The notes under the pieces are model-generated. The model searched no databases. It saw only the letters and a program-made list of their open reading frames with translations, and had not been told where the DNA came from. 64,000 bases of DNA from Cryptomeria japonica (lineage: Eukaryota > Streptophyta > Pinopsida > Cupressales > Cupressaceae): NCBI RefSeq assembly GCF_030272615.1, contig NC_081412.1:686458583-686522582 (forward strand). The letters are read 5' to 3'. Made by a program: the position numbers and the translations under genes. Positions 1-11,082 of the stretch are shown one piece after another; the stretch's first letter is position 1, and each line of letters begins with the position of its first letter.

Positions 1-266
1 TTCATCTACTAATCCTTTCATTCCTTCTAAACATTCTTACACTACAAATATCAAATAAATTTATTACAATATTCCCCCACCTTCTCAATTAAAATATTCT
101 TATAGGAGTGGCTTTAACATAATATCAAAACAAGGTTTTAAGGACAAGGACTTGGAAAATTTGAACAAGGAATTCGAGTCCCTATAAACCATCCTACACA
201 AATCACTATAGAAGGCCTAGGAAATCATAATAAATCTTCTATGGATTCAATATTTCAAAGATAATT

Positions 267-740
267 TTGCAAGACAACAAGCCATTCATTCCCGCAAAAG
301 TGCTTCTTCTTCAAAAACTCCTTTTTTTCTCATTTCATCAAACTCATGATCACCATGCCGATGATTGTCCCAATTTTCAAAATTCAATAAAAGAACTTAT
401 TGATAGTGGCAAAGTCAAAATTATAGATGAAAATCCTTCTAAAAATAATTGTTGTGCTCAATCTCAAAAGAATAAGCCTACACTCATTAATGATCAATAA
501 AGATTAGCAACTAGAATCTTTTGGAAATTGAAGTATGACAAGAATGTTGTTTTTCCTTTTGTGAAGTTTAGCAATAAACATAAAGAAGGAAATCGATATT
601 GTCTTTTTCATTATGGTGGTTTTCATTCTCTTGGGAAGTGTAAAAAATTTAAGGAATTTTTTCAAGAACAATATGATCGTGCTCGTATATGCCTTTCAAC
701 AAATCTTTCTCTTTTTCTAGGTGAAAAGGTAGTTCCTTAG
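267..740 (+). pseudogene. Gypsy-like gag remnant, two cysteine/histidine motifs
   Basis: Two short open stretches (267-500 and 528-740) separated by stops carry the same kind of motif. The first reads HDHHADDCPNFQNSIKEL followed by IDSGKV; the second reads YCLFHYGGFHSLGKCKKFKE. Patterns of C/H residues followed by 'xDC...L...I..LI..G' are known from the C-terminal part of plant Ty3/Gypsy Gag proteins, which package element RNA. No protease or polymerase follows, so this is a relic of a deleted or non-autonomous element whose 3' LTR begins at 3090. The 5' part lies outside the window. Family assignment rests on two short motifs only. Confidence 0.45.
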
Positions 741-910
741 CACTCCTTTCACCCTCATGTTTCTCCTCACCCTATGACATAAGAAGTTAACTTAATTAGG
801 GGCTCTTTTTCATTAGAGGTGGTGCTTTTTAAACTTCAAACATCTTGGGGTAGCAACATGCTCCTCTTTTATCTCTATCCAATCTATTATGTTTTTAGCA
901 TTTCATTTTA

Positions 911-1660
911 TGGATTGCATTATTCATAAATTGATGTCCTTTCTTGCATGGAATTATCCTGCATGCGAGAACATTTTTGTTCCTTGGTTAGGACCTATTC
1001 TTTGCTTGAAACAATACATATTTTATGAATGATCTCTCTTTAGAGAGGTTTTGTTATCCCTCTTCTATCTCGCTCTTTCTCTTTGAAGATATTACCTCTT
1101 CTTTTGTGTTGCATTATTCATAACATGATGTCCTTTCTTGCATAGGGTTATCCTTCATGTGAGAACATGATTGTTCCTTTCTTAGGATCTATTCCTTGTT
1201 TGAAATGACACATCTCTTATGAATAACCACTCTTTAGAAGATGTGTAGTTCTTCTCCTTGTTCTCTTTCTTTGGGGACAAGGATGGATTTTTATCTCTCT
1301 CTTTCTATCTAATGTATCACTATTCCTTTTAAAGGTTGCATTTTTCATGTTTTGATATCCTTTCTTGCAATGGTATGTCTCTTATGATTAATTCCTTCTT
1401 AGGGGAATATGTGACATTCTCTCTCTCTCTCTCTAAAGACCACCTCTTCTTTTGAGTTGCATTTTACATATACTAATGTCTTGTGCATTTATTATGCCTA
1501 ATCTCTCCTTAGAAGATTATGTAATTCTTTTCATTGTCCTTAAACTTGGGGGGCAATGATTTTCTCCTCCTCTCCTCTCTCTAAGGATCTACTTTTCCTT
1601 TGTTGAGTGGTGTTTGTTCATGATTTGATATTGTCATTCCTTGTGTAAATATATTGTTTT
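911..1660 (+). repeat. Degenerate tandem repeat, about five units
   Basis: The phrase TTGCATTATTCATAA...GATGTCCTTTCTTGCAT begins at 915 and recurs at 1109 with most of the following 100 bases, including the words GAGAACAT and TTGTTCCTT. Weaker copies start near 1336, 1457 and 1608. Spacing is irregular (about 194, 227, 121 and 151 bases). This is an old tandem amplification in the non-coding interior of the element. Confidence 0.6.
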
Positions 1661-2206
1661 CTTAAGGATTCTCTCTTATACAAGAGGTTTAAGTCCTTGG
1701 CTATAACCTCTTCTTGATTTGGTGATGTACATATATCATAAACTTACCCCTTACACTGGGTCAAAAAGTGTGTCATCCTTCATCAAGAATCTCTTTCACC
1801 TAGCAATTTGAGGAAGGTATGAATTATTGTTATCCTTCCTTTCTTTTGGTAGAAGATGTTATGTTTTTTCAAGATATCTCCTCTTGGAGATAGATGTCTT
1901 TTGAGCAAAGATCTCTTCTCCTCCAAGGATCTCCTTTACACTTGTTGCAAGATATCACTTTTTCAACTATCTTATTCTTGCTTATAAGAGTATTCCCTCT
2001 TTAGCTTGGATTTATAACATCTTTACCTAAAGGATATCTCCTTGGTGTTGAAGGTTAGGTATCCTTGTTTCTATCTTCTTTAAGACATCAACATTAGGCT
2101 ATGTTGACATTTTAAGGGGGGGCACCCATATCGCTCCCTTTGTATCATATTGTACTATACTTTTTGCATATCATTTTTGCATGTCTTAGGAGAGGTGTTC
2201 ATTCTC

Positions 2207-2510
2207 GGAACCAGAGTAAAAAAACTCTTAGAGCAAGATGCTTCACACCTGAAACCAAATGCAATATTTGATATATGTCTTAGACAGGGTTACACGTCAC
2301 CGAAACCAGAGCAAAGCTCTTACACAGGATGTCCTCAAAACCAGACATGTATTTGTCATTCACCCCTTGGAATTTGCATTTACACTACATGTCTTAAACA
2401 GGTTGAATCACACTTGAAACCAAAGGAAAAAAAATCTTAAATGGGGGTTTTATACAATTGAAACCAGACATCACTTGCACACATGCACGAGGATGACTGG
2501 AACTAGCTAA
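2207..2510 (+). repeat. Short dispersed motif GAAACCAGA, six copies
   Basis: GGAACCAGAG, GAAACCAAAT, GAAACCAGAG, AAAACCAGAC, GAAACCAAAG and GAAACCAGAC occur near 2207, 2251, 2302, 2337, 2416 and 2461, mostly 35-80 bases apart, several preceded by CAC or TGT. It looks like a decayed minisatellite. A 96-codon open stretch across it is low in information and I do not call it a gene. Confidence 0.5.
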
Positions 2511-3074
2511 AAACAAAAAGACTATTCCTACTTTCCTCCCCAACATGGATCACGTAGATAAATACATCTAGGGGCAAGTAGTCAATGTCCTTTCTCATCA
2601 TTCTTCTCATGGATCACCTAGACAAGCACATCAACATGTACTCATGCTCTCTCTTCTTCCTCTCATGAACTCATAGTTTTTCTATTTGATAGCTCATGGA
2701 TGATGCTTTCTCTTCTCTTTTATGTGATCGCTTGTGTTTGTGAGATGTCATTTTTCAAGAATGATATTAGTTGTTGAGACATTTTGATATCGAGGTCTCT
2801 TCGACTAGTTGACTTGAGGTCTTGTTTTTGTCTTTAGCCTTTGTTGTGTCTTTTGCCTTTTTCTTTTTCTCTTTGTTTGCCTTTTTGTTTTTTGTCTTGT
2901 TTTTGTGTGCTGTTGCATATGTTTGAGTGAGTTAAGATCCTAAGATTGGGGGCTTTGTTCCTCAGAATTAGTGACATCTTACATTCCTTGTGATTTTGCT
3001 CCACATTCTTCATCTTCTTCATCTCTCTTTCTTCTACTTTACCATGAGTTATTTTGTGAGCTCATACTCCCGCT

Positions 3075-3089
3075 AAGGTGGGGACTAAA
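3075..3089 (+). promoter_or_regulatory. Polypurine tract before the 3' LTR
   Basis: AAGGTGGGGACTAAA directly precedes TGTAGCATCC. A purine run abutting a TG dinucleotide is the normal plus-strand primer site of an LTR retrotransposon and fixes the LTR start. Confidence 0.7.
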
Positions 3090-4001
3090 TGTAGCATCCT
3101 AAATGCACCCTTTGTAGTTTTGATTGCATTTGGGGCCCTCACCTTAGTGTTCTCATTCTCATACTTGATTGGGACCTATTTATGCCTCTGCCATGCAATA
3201 AATATCATATTTTCATCTTGTAACTTACCAGGACCCCTTAACCCTGGCTCAATTTGTCCTCATTGGGACCATGGCACCACACCATGGTCCTCCCTAATTG
3301 GGGCCTAATTTGGACCCTTGGCCCTATCCAAAATTTTGGTGGGAAACCTTCCTCTATATTGGCCTATGTCAGAAAATTAATAAATTTGATGACATGCAAG
3401 TATATAAGGAGTTCTTCTCTTCTCATTTGGAGATACAAGGATAAGAGGTAGATCATGATACAAGGGCAAATTCATTCAATCATTGGAGCATTCATCATCA
3501 AGCATTTCTAGAGGTCTTCAAGGCTACATATTCTTCATCTATCCATTGTGGAGTAATATTATATCATACATTTGCAAGCATGTGTGTGTGTGTTATGGTT
3601 TTGTAATGTTCATGCCATTTCATACAACATATATCATTACATTCAAGAAGCAAAGCATCATCATCAATCATTGCAGATTTGAGGTATACATTTTCATTAT
3701 TTATTTTAGTATTTGCAATATTGTTCATTCAAGGTTGATTCCTCAACTGAGGTTTGACTTAGGAAAACCCCTATTCCCAACCTATTTCCCTTTCTTTTTG
3801 TGTGCAGGAAACAGGTGCGCAACTGTACTTCTTAGGATAAGCTTCAGACACAGAGACAAAACAACCCTTTTTGGTGTGCAGAAAATTTGGAGGACCGTGT
3901 TGCCGTGTCATAGTCCCTACTTTTTTGGTGAATTTTTGAGGGCTAGGTCCAAATCAGCTTATACTACTAAATTGCAGGTGCACGACGAAATCCCATATTC
4001 A
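3090..4001 (+). repeat. 3' LTR of Gypsy-like element; right end uncertain
   Basis: The LTR starts with TGTAGCATCC after the polypurine tract. It contains a TATA box at 3401-3407 with a plausible short leader. A CA dinucleotide at 4000-4001 is the nearest sensible end, but the 5' LTR is outside the window, so length and target-site duplication cannot be checked. The sequence to about 4250 keeps an LTR-like character (CCCTCTTTTGAATGTAAA and related phrases) and could belong to it. A 173-codon open stretch at 3483-4004 has no recognisable domain. Confidence 0.55.
3401..3407 (+). promoter_or_regulatory. TATA box of the Gypsy-like LTR
   Basis: TATATAA lies about 310 bases into the LTR, where the U3 promoter of an LTR element is expected. 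Confidence 0.5.
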
Positions 4002-4772
4002 TAGCTCACTATTTTCCCAGTTTTATCTTCAATTCTCAATATTTTACACTAAATCAACACTTCAACTCACAAAAGAGGGAACCTAAATTAACCAAATCAA
4101 TCCAATCCACTTAGAATTCAATCCTTATCTGATTTGTGATTTGATCTAGTGGATTCTAACCCTCTTTTGAATGTAAAGGTCTTAAATCACAAAATTAGCG
4201 GTTTTCATCCTCCTTTGAGTGGAAACCCTAATTTTCACCCTTTACACAAGCAATAAAGCTTACAGTAAACGGAAATATTCTATTTAGGTCCATAATGGAT
4301 TCACATACATAACAAGGTGTTGGCTCCTCAATCTTTTTTGCTAAAATATTCATCAAAGAGTGACCATCTCAACACATGATCCCAAAAACATGACATCTCA
4401 TAGCCTCACCCAAGTCTCTCTAGTCTCGATGAACATTAACCAATCAATCCATGTTAACTTCAAATGCAATCTTGCAAAATCATGAAGCTCCAAGCAAATG
4501 ATTAATACTCAAAACTAAAGAGAAACAACACCTCACCAAAGACTCAAGAGTCCTACATGGCACAAATATGTCACCATAACCATCCATCATCAAATGATGA
4601 ATCCACATCATTGCCAAATCTCCCACTGAATTGTGTAACCAATCTCTTCAGAAATCATGACAACCATATTCTATTTAAAGATCTTCCAAGGCCCCAACAC
4701 AAACAGAGAACTCAACCAAGAGCTCACAAAAGGAAGAGTCAAACCATGATCTCCAAACTAAGAAGATACAAC
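4002..4772 (-). other. Interior of minus-strand LTR element D, left part, non-coding
   Basis: A-rich on the plus strand with no recognisable gene. It joins 7303-8686 when the 2.5-kb element at 4778-7297 is removed, and those sequences lead to a minus-strand primer site and LTR at 10092-11082. I therefore read the block as the non-coding interior of one element. I could not find its left LTR. The boundary with the preceding LTR (4001-4250) is unclear. Confidence 0.4.
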
Positions 4773-4777
4773 TGAAC

Positions 4778-5071
4778 TATTGGGATATTACTAATTAGTG
4801 TTCACATAAGTATTATAAAGATTAGGATGCACATAAAAAAATAAGTTGAGAGGTTTCTTATAATTTTTTGAATAAATGATACAAATATATTGAGTTGTTA
4901 AAATAACTCAATATATTTAGGTAATTTGTTGTGGGAGTTTCCTATTATTTAGGAGATTGAACTCCTATATATATGTAGTGTATTTGAGAGAAGGAAGATG
5001 AAGAAGCAAGTACTATTTAATTGTGTTTAAATATTTTATTCTACCTAAAATCTTTGCCCAATTTTTTATTA
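4778..5071 (+). repeat. 5' LTR of E1 (294 bp)
   Basis: It begins TATTGGGA (TG mutated to TA) and matches 7075-7297 along its length, including TTCACAT, GATTAGGATGCACAT and CCTATATATATGTAGTG. It carries 71 bases (4848-4918) missing from the 3' copy; that segment includes a perfect 14-bp hairpin at 4883-4918. Confidence 0.85.
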
Positions 5072-7063
5072 TGTTATTAGAATGCTAGTTGTTCATGTGA
5101 CTGTTTATATCAAGCAAAACGAAGATGCTATGAAATTGCAAGTGAGAGGAGACTTAGACCATTGTGGAAGAAAAGTAAGGGGTGCATGAGATGTTTCTTG
5201 TGCATTAGTAATGGCATGAAAGAAGGGAAATATGACAAACGTTTTATAGATGATTTGAAAATAGTGACTCTGCATGGTACCCCTGTGTTTTTCTTTAGCT
5301 TCCACCAATCAAAGGCCTATGAACTGCGACCTCATTTGCATCCACTATATCCTCTCAGCTTGGGTGATACTCTTTGGTTTGAGCCCATGTACAAATCCTC
5401 TCTATGGTTTATGTTTAACATTTTGCGCAAGGAGCTCAGTTTGCTATTGTCTATCATTGGTGATTGATAGATTTGAGCTATTCATTTGTGTGTATTCACA
5501 AGTTTGTTTATATGCCTTGAGGTGATTTACCATCGTGGTTGGATTTTACCAAATTTGTGGCTATGAGATCAGCTACGACATTTTGCAGATCAATTTGGAG
5601 TCTACATCAAGAGTGGTTTACTTGTTCACTCGCAAAATTGATGTGAATAATTTATTTTAAATTGGGATAATTTATTTGTGGAAAGTTGTGTTTACCGTGC
5701 AACTTTTTTCAAGATCTGGATGAAGACTGACACATCATCCTGAGTTACTTTGTGCTAAGGATTATTATGCTCGATGTTATCTCCATCATGCACCCATCCT
5801 ACATACTCGAGTTCTCACATGTATGAGAGTATAGAAGGATTATGTATAAAGAGAAATAAGTGGTCAGCTAGATCAATAGCTTCCACTTCTAAATTTTTAG
5901 TGGGGATTCATTTTTTATTTTATGGTAAAGGCCAAGTTAGGTAGTAGTTTTATTTTTTAGACTTTAAGTTTTATACTAATTATTGTCTAATGTCTTATTG
6001 GTGAATATGAAGATATTTTGTAATTCTAAATCAAGATAATTGCATCTTTTGTTTGTTATGTTAAAAATTAAAAAAAATGTTTCAATTGTAATTGGAGTGC
6101 ATGATCTATGGTACCTGACACTTGTAAAAAAATTACATCATGGGGGGATACATTATTTCCTCATAATTGATAAATGAGCTTCAAAATCCAAATTTTCTAA
6201 GTAGAAAATCTACTGGAGGTTTGAGGCATCATAGGCTGGAGGACAACTAACAACCTCTCATCAGTCACCAACGACGGGGCTGCACAACTGATTTAGAGAT
6301 TAGTGTGTAGTGCGTTTTCAATTTTTTGGTGCAAATTTTTGTTTTTTAGATTTTTAGTGTGGTGTGTGGATATTGAAAAAAATTGATTATAATGGAGAAT
6401 AGATGACTGCAAATATCCTCTGATTGTGGAGATCCTCTAAGTGTCATACTTCGTTGGAAGATGGTCGACTGATGAATATGTTCATTGGCAATAATGGCCA
6501 TGTGCAACAAGATCCAGACAGTAGTATGTAGTATAGTATGATTCTCTTTTCAATATTCATGTTTATGTGAATAAATAGAATTTTACATTGTGGGGGGACA
6601 TAACATCAATGTTTCATTTCCATTTTGAGCTAAATTGGCTAAAGTCAAGGGCAACTTCTAGTGGTAGTGGTAGTTTCCTATGTTGTTCGAGATTAGGTGG
6701 CAGTAGTCGACAACAGTGACTGTAGTTGAGAACATTTGGTTCTCATAGATGTAATGTGAAATTATTCACAGATTTGTTTTGTGTGAGTTGCATTTCCTAT
6801 AGTTTCCCTTGAGGTTGGAGAAATACAAACACCAGTGTAAGTCAGTTCAATCGATCTTGAAAGGGTTTGTGGGAGGATCCAAAAAACCACACGAGGTGGA
6901 CAAATGATGGAGGTTTCTATTCACATCAAGGTTTGTGGTAAGCCTATTTAAAACCATGGGAGGAGAGATCCTCTCTTTGGATCAAGGTCATGAATTAGTT
7001 GGAGATTCCATAGGGGTGTGCATATTGTAGATGGAGGGTGTGATTTCTTACTATGTTCACACT

Positions 7064-7074
7064 AAGGAGGGGAA
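7064..7074 (+). promoter_or_regulatory. Polypurine tract of E1
   Basis: AAGGAGGGGAA directly precedes TGTTGGGA, the 3' LTR start. Confidence 0.75.
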
Positions 7075-7297
7075 TGTTGGGAAATTAATAATTAGTGTTC
7101 ACATTGGTATTATAAAGATTAGGATGCACATAAAAAAATAAGTTAGGTAATTTGTTGTGGGAGTTTCCTATTATTGAAGAGATTAAACTCCTATATATAT
7201 GTAGTGTATTTGAGAGAAGAAAGATGAAGAAGCGCACACTATCTTATTGTGTTTAAATATTTTATTTTGCCTAAAATATTTGCCCAATTTTTTATTA
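7075..7297 (+). repeat. 3' LTR of E1 (223 bp)
   Basis: It starts TGTTGGGA and ends TTATTA, directly followed by the target-site copy TGAAC at 7298-7302. It is 71 bases shorter than the 5' LTR because of one gap after AATAAGTT. Confidence 0.85.
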
Positions 7298-7302
7298 TGA
7301 AC

Positions 7303-8686
7303 AAACTTTGTCAATGGAACCAAAGATGTCAAAATCTCACTGAAATTTCAAGGAAGAATCCAAGAGCTCCACATGACACCAAAACCCATTGCAAAAGATC
7401 ATGCATCTTCTAATCAAAGAATGTCTATATATCACAATACATTGCAACCACAACATCTTAGAACCAAAATCTTTAAAAAAATATAGAGCATATTATGTGA
7501 CTGCATAAAGCTCCCAATGAAAGTGTCACTAAGTAATACATGGCATCATGAACAAAATAATTACCATAACTCCACTGAAAGTGAACAGAGCTTCTCATAC
7601 ACCATAATATATTGCTAAGATTCAAATGATCAACTATATCAAGTAATCCAAATAATCATTTTCTCACTGCAAACAAAATACCAATGCAATAATGGTGACC
7701 AATTAAAAAGGCCTACCAAACCAAATCCTCATTAGACAATCTACAAGATCAACACATATGCAACATCTCAAAGAAGAAATAAATAATCAATTCTCCAGCA
7801 TGAAATAACTAAAAGATTCGACCTCACATCAATATCATGCATAACAATGATAATCAAGCATAACAAGTAGATTTCTAAGACTCAAACACCAAAATCAATG
7901 CTAGATCCAATTTTCCAAACAAACCCACGTATGAGTAACCATAGATCAATAAGAACCTTCCAAGCATCCTTGAAAACCTATAATATTCTCCATCCAAAAT
8001 GCCCTGAATCCAGTCATACTTCAGATCTACATACCAAATATTTTAGTTAACATCTAAAACCTACAAAACCATCTCTATAGTTTTAAAATCCATTTAAACA
8101 TCCATACATGCACATTATACATGTCATCTAAAAAATAAAAATACTACTGATCTACAAAACCTAACAACTAAAAACAAGAGATCGCTGCAACCCAAGAAAC
8201 GTAAGGAAAGTTGTCCATGAGCTTAATCCATATGAAACATATCAACTCCACAAATCTCAAAGAGGTTAGTGGCTTATCTTCCAATTATTTTATGTAACCT
8301 TGGGCTACAACCATGGACCTAACATTAGTACTCCAATTTGTAGTCCGAATAGCTGGTGTATCTCCATGTGACCAAGATGTCCATACTCATCCAACATGAA
8401 CACCTTCTAACTGCATATGACCACAAGGTAAAGTAACAAAACCACCAAACAAGAGGATACATACATATTATTAAACTTCATGAAGATCCATAAGCATGAG
8501 CTTCAAATGCCCAACATAGATCACATTGATAATATCCATGGTTTCCAATCTCACAAATCTGAAAAACATAGTTAACTCACACAACATTAATTTCATCCCC
8601 AAAATCCTTTCAACAACCTTTAATTACTTCTAAATGATTCCCACAAGCTTTCCAAGCTAAGAAATAAAAAATAGAGGAATACCTAG
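7303..8686 (-). other. Interior of LTR element D, right part, non-coding
   Basis: A-rich on the plus strand, with no open frame showing a domain on either strand. It continues across the solo LTR at 8687-10070 into CCTAGAACTAG and then a primer-site-like word at 10092-10103. The lack of coding capacity suggests a non-autonomous element or extreme decay. Confidence 0.4.
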
Positions 8687-8815
8687 TGTAGACACCCAAA
8701 TATGTCCACTTAATTAAATGAATACTTAGCATTTATTTGATTATTTAACCATCGATCAACAATTAATTAAATTCACCCTAACCCTCTTCTCCTATTAATT
8801 AAATAAATTATTCAA

Positions 8816-8985
8816 TTTATTTGATTTAATTCACCTAAACCATATTTTGATTTTTAAATAAATAAATCATATTTTTTTAATTAAATCCCCATCTCACATT
8901 TAAATAAATTAATATTTATTTAAATCCTATAATCCCATCACTCACATTTAAATAAATAAATATTTATTTAAAATCCTAAAACTCG
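8816..8985. repeat. AT-rich palindromic words in solo LTR S1
   Basis: ATTTAAATAAAT...ATTTATTTAAAT occurs at least twice (near 8898 and 8946), each half being the reverse complement of the other, with related words from 8816 on. Each could form a hairpin or cruciform. Confidence 0.6.
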
Positions 8986-9198
8986 CACCCACTTGCACTT
9001 TCTAGAAAATGCAAGTTGCACACCAACCCTTATTCTATTCATGTCTAGACCCTTGATTATCAACCTAATTCCCCTCTAAGTGTTTGCACATTACTAAACT
9101 AAGGGATTAGGGAAGATTCACTTCTCAAAAATATCTAAGGCTCTTACAAAGCATTACAGGCCTTCTCCCTTCAACAAGTTAACCCACATGGCTCTTTG

Positions 9199-9442
9199 AT
9201 CAACCTAACTCACCTTTAACCCTTGCACATTCCCCCATCCCTTGGTTAAAAACTTATCTCTTAACCTAACCATCCATGGTAACCCTCAAGTCCCCTCAAG
9301 CCTTAAAGGATTTGACCAATCTAACCCTTTAACCCCTGCACGTTCCTTTACCCCTTGGATAAAAGCTTTATCCATTAACCTAATCTTAACCTAACCACCC
9401 ATGGTAACTATCATGTCTCTTCAAGCATTAAATGTTTTGTCC
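9199..9442 (+). repeat. Two-unit tandem repeat in solo LTR S1
   Basis: CAACCTAACTCACCTTTAACCC...CATGGTAACCCTCAAG (from about 9199) recurs in diverged form from 9319 as ATCTAACCCTTTAACCCC...CATGGTAACTATCATG. The period is about 120 bases. Confidence 0.65.
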
Positions 9443-9591
9443 CTCTTCCCTCAAGCCTTACCTTGTTGACACTTGTCAACATGGGATTCTCTTGAAGATG
9501 AGCACATGAATTGAGGATCACTACTTCCTCAGGCAATCCTAACCCTTCCTTAATCAAACTCAATATCAACCCTTCATTTGCCCATTTTCTC

Positions 9592-9598
9592 TATAAAT
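9592..9598 (+). promoter_or_regulatory. TATA box of solo LTR S1
   Basis: TATAAAT follows a T-rich stretch and lies about 905 bases into the LTR, marking a probable plus-strand U3 promoter. Confidence 0.6.
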
Positions 9599-10091
9599 AG
9601 GGCTCATTCCTTCATTGTTGAGCATACACACACACATAAGAGTTACCCATGCATTATTGTTACTTATAATTTAAATGTTGTGTAGGAAGTCGTTGTATTA
9701 GGTTCTAGCTCTTCCACTTGTTGGAATTGCTATTTAACCTCTAATACTTCATTTGCATCCTCATTCAACATGACCATAATAAATCATCTCCCATCCTCCA
9801 TTTGGCATCCCATTTTTCTAGTGCTCAAACTAAGGGCATACTTGACATAGTAGCAGGATTTTGGAGAGGAGGAGGACAAGGAAGAGCCATGGCATAGGGA
9901 GCATCATGGGGAAGTTCATTTCGTTTTGTTCATTTCCTAGCTAGCATATTGTTTAACTAATCTTTCTTGATATGTTCTGAAAGGGTTTGAGTTCATTATG
10001 TTTATGATTGAGTATGTTATTTAGATGAACTCATATTGTTTTTTCACTAATCCTCGTTTCCATTGCATCACCTAGAACTAGTATCATTCAA

Positions 10092-10103
10092 CTCTAATAC
10101 CAA
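10092..10103 (-). promoter_or_regulatory. Primer binding site-like word of element D
   Basis: CTCTAATACCAA is, on the minus strand, TTGGTATTAGAG, close to the tRNA-iMet complement TGGTATCAGAG used by most plant LTR elements. It lies just outside the LTR that starts at 10105, so element D runs leftward. Confidence 0.6.
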
Positions 10104-10104
10104 A

Positions 10105-11082
10105 TGTTGGGAAATAAATAGGTTCAATACCAAAGATTGTGAAAATTGATCTCTATCCAATAAACTAATCAAAGGATGAGATTCAAGGCTTGGATAACAG
10201 CAAAATTAAAATCTAAAAACCATATGAAAATCTGAAATTAAGTTGTCTTAATTGTGGAAAACGTATGATTAGATCCTTCTTCTTTATGATACCAAAAATC
10301 AGCTTGTTAACCATGCTTAGTAAACCTATCCTATGTAAAATTATAACAACAATAAATAATGGTTAACATCAGCATAAGATAGCAGCAATAAGGCATAAAT
10401 TAACAACATAACATCCACACATAACATTGGATTTACGTGGACAAACCCTTGCGAGAAAAAAACTCCACCAAGAAGAGAAGACAAGTTTGTTTTAACAACA
10501 ATAAAAGTGCCCACAATACAATCACTTTCATATGTTTTCCTCTACCATAGAAACACTTATGCACATGTGAACAACCTCCTTATGCCTCCCATCCATCCTT
10601 CATTCTTGTAGACAAAACTACATTCAATTGTTCCCCATTCTATTGCACATAAAATCTACACCCAAAGGCTGAATTTATAGAATGGCAAGAGCTCCAAAAC
10701 CACCAATAAAGGTTCCCAAAGAATCTTCTTCATACCTCATACTATAACCCTTGGAATGCCTCCCCAAAACTTAAAAAGACATTAGTTTAGCTTCCAATAC
10801 CTTCCCTCCAACATGGACACCTATACTTGCAAGATAAATATTACATTAAGTGTAATAAATGACCACAAACCAAGAGATACCTGGAGAAGCCCATAGGTCA
10901 CTCCTTTTCCACTTTCTTAAGTCATTAAATATCTTATCTAGAAATCCATAAGTGGTAAAAATAATACTAAATATTTGTGTTCACAACCCACTTTTACTGA
11001 CGCTAGTGTAATTGATCACCTCTCATGAATGTATTACAAACAATGGTGAGATATAAATATTATAAATTATTTTCCCAATACA
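10105..11082 (-). repeat. 5' LTR of minus-strand Copia-like element D (978 bp)
   Basis: The ends are inverted: TGTTGGGAAA at the left and TTTTCCCAATACA at the right. On the minus strand it contains a GGGTTTGTCCACGTAAATCC phrase, the same box seen near the 3' end of the Copia LTRs in this window. The primer site lies on its left. No second copy or target duplication was found, so the rest of the element is deleted or too decayed to see. Confidence 0.65.

Larger units (their letters stand above)
741..3074 (+). other. Non-coding interior of a Gypsy-like element, T-rich
   Basis: No convincing gene is present. The sequence is T-rich on the plus strand, with short CT runs near 1415-1432 and 1561-1582, and it ends at a polypurine tract. 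Because it lies between a gag remnant and a 3' LTR, I read it as the non-coding interior or 3' untranslated region of an LTR element that has lost, or never had, pol. Two degenerate repeat families inside it are listed separately. Confidence 0.45.
4778..7297 (+). mobile_element. Non-coding LTR retrotransposon E1, 2.5 kb, TSD TGAAC
   Basis: Two copies of one LTR (4778-5071 and 7075-7297) enclose 2.0 kb without retroelement protein motifs. The five bases before it (4773-4777) and after it (7298-7302) are both TGAAC, so the insertion is intact. A degenerate primer-site-like word (TTATTAGAATGC, compare TGGTATCAGAGC) follows the 5' LTR, and AAGGAGGGGAA precedes the 3' LTR. With no gag or pol it must have depended on another element's enzymes, like elements called LARDs or TRIMs. 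A 101-codon open stretch at 5162-5467 is unassigned. The LTR 3' end reads TTATTA rather than ending in CA, an oddity that the TSD nevertheless supports. Confidence 0.85.
8687..10070 (+). mobile_element. Solo LTR S1, 1384 bp, TSD CCTAG
   Basis: It starts TGTAGACACCC and ends TTGCATCA. CCTAG stands directly before it (8682-8686) and after it (10071-10075). One LTR between intact target copies is the signature of recombination between two LTRs that removed the interior. A TATA box lies at 9592-9598. The first part is full of ATTTAAATAAATA words that form palindromes, and 9199-9442 is a two-unit tandem repeat of about 120 bases. No protein is encoded. Superfamily cannot be told from the LTR alone. 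Confidence 0.85.

Noticed and set aside
3483-4004. 173-codon plus-strand open frame
   Set aside because: It lies inside an LTR after a TATA box and shows no domain; length alone is not evidence in AT-rich repeats.
8687-10070. Treating the TAACCCT-like words near 9200-9400 as interstitial telomere repeats
   Set aside because: They are irregular, part of a 120-base tandem unit inside an LTR, and do not form a TTTAGGG array.
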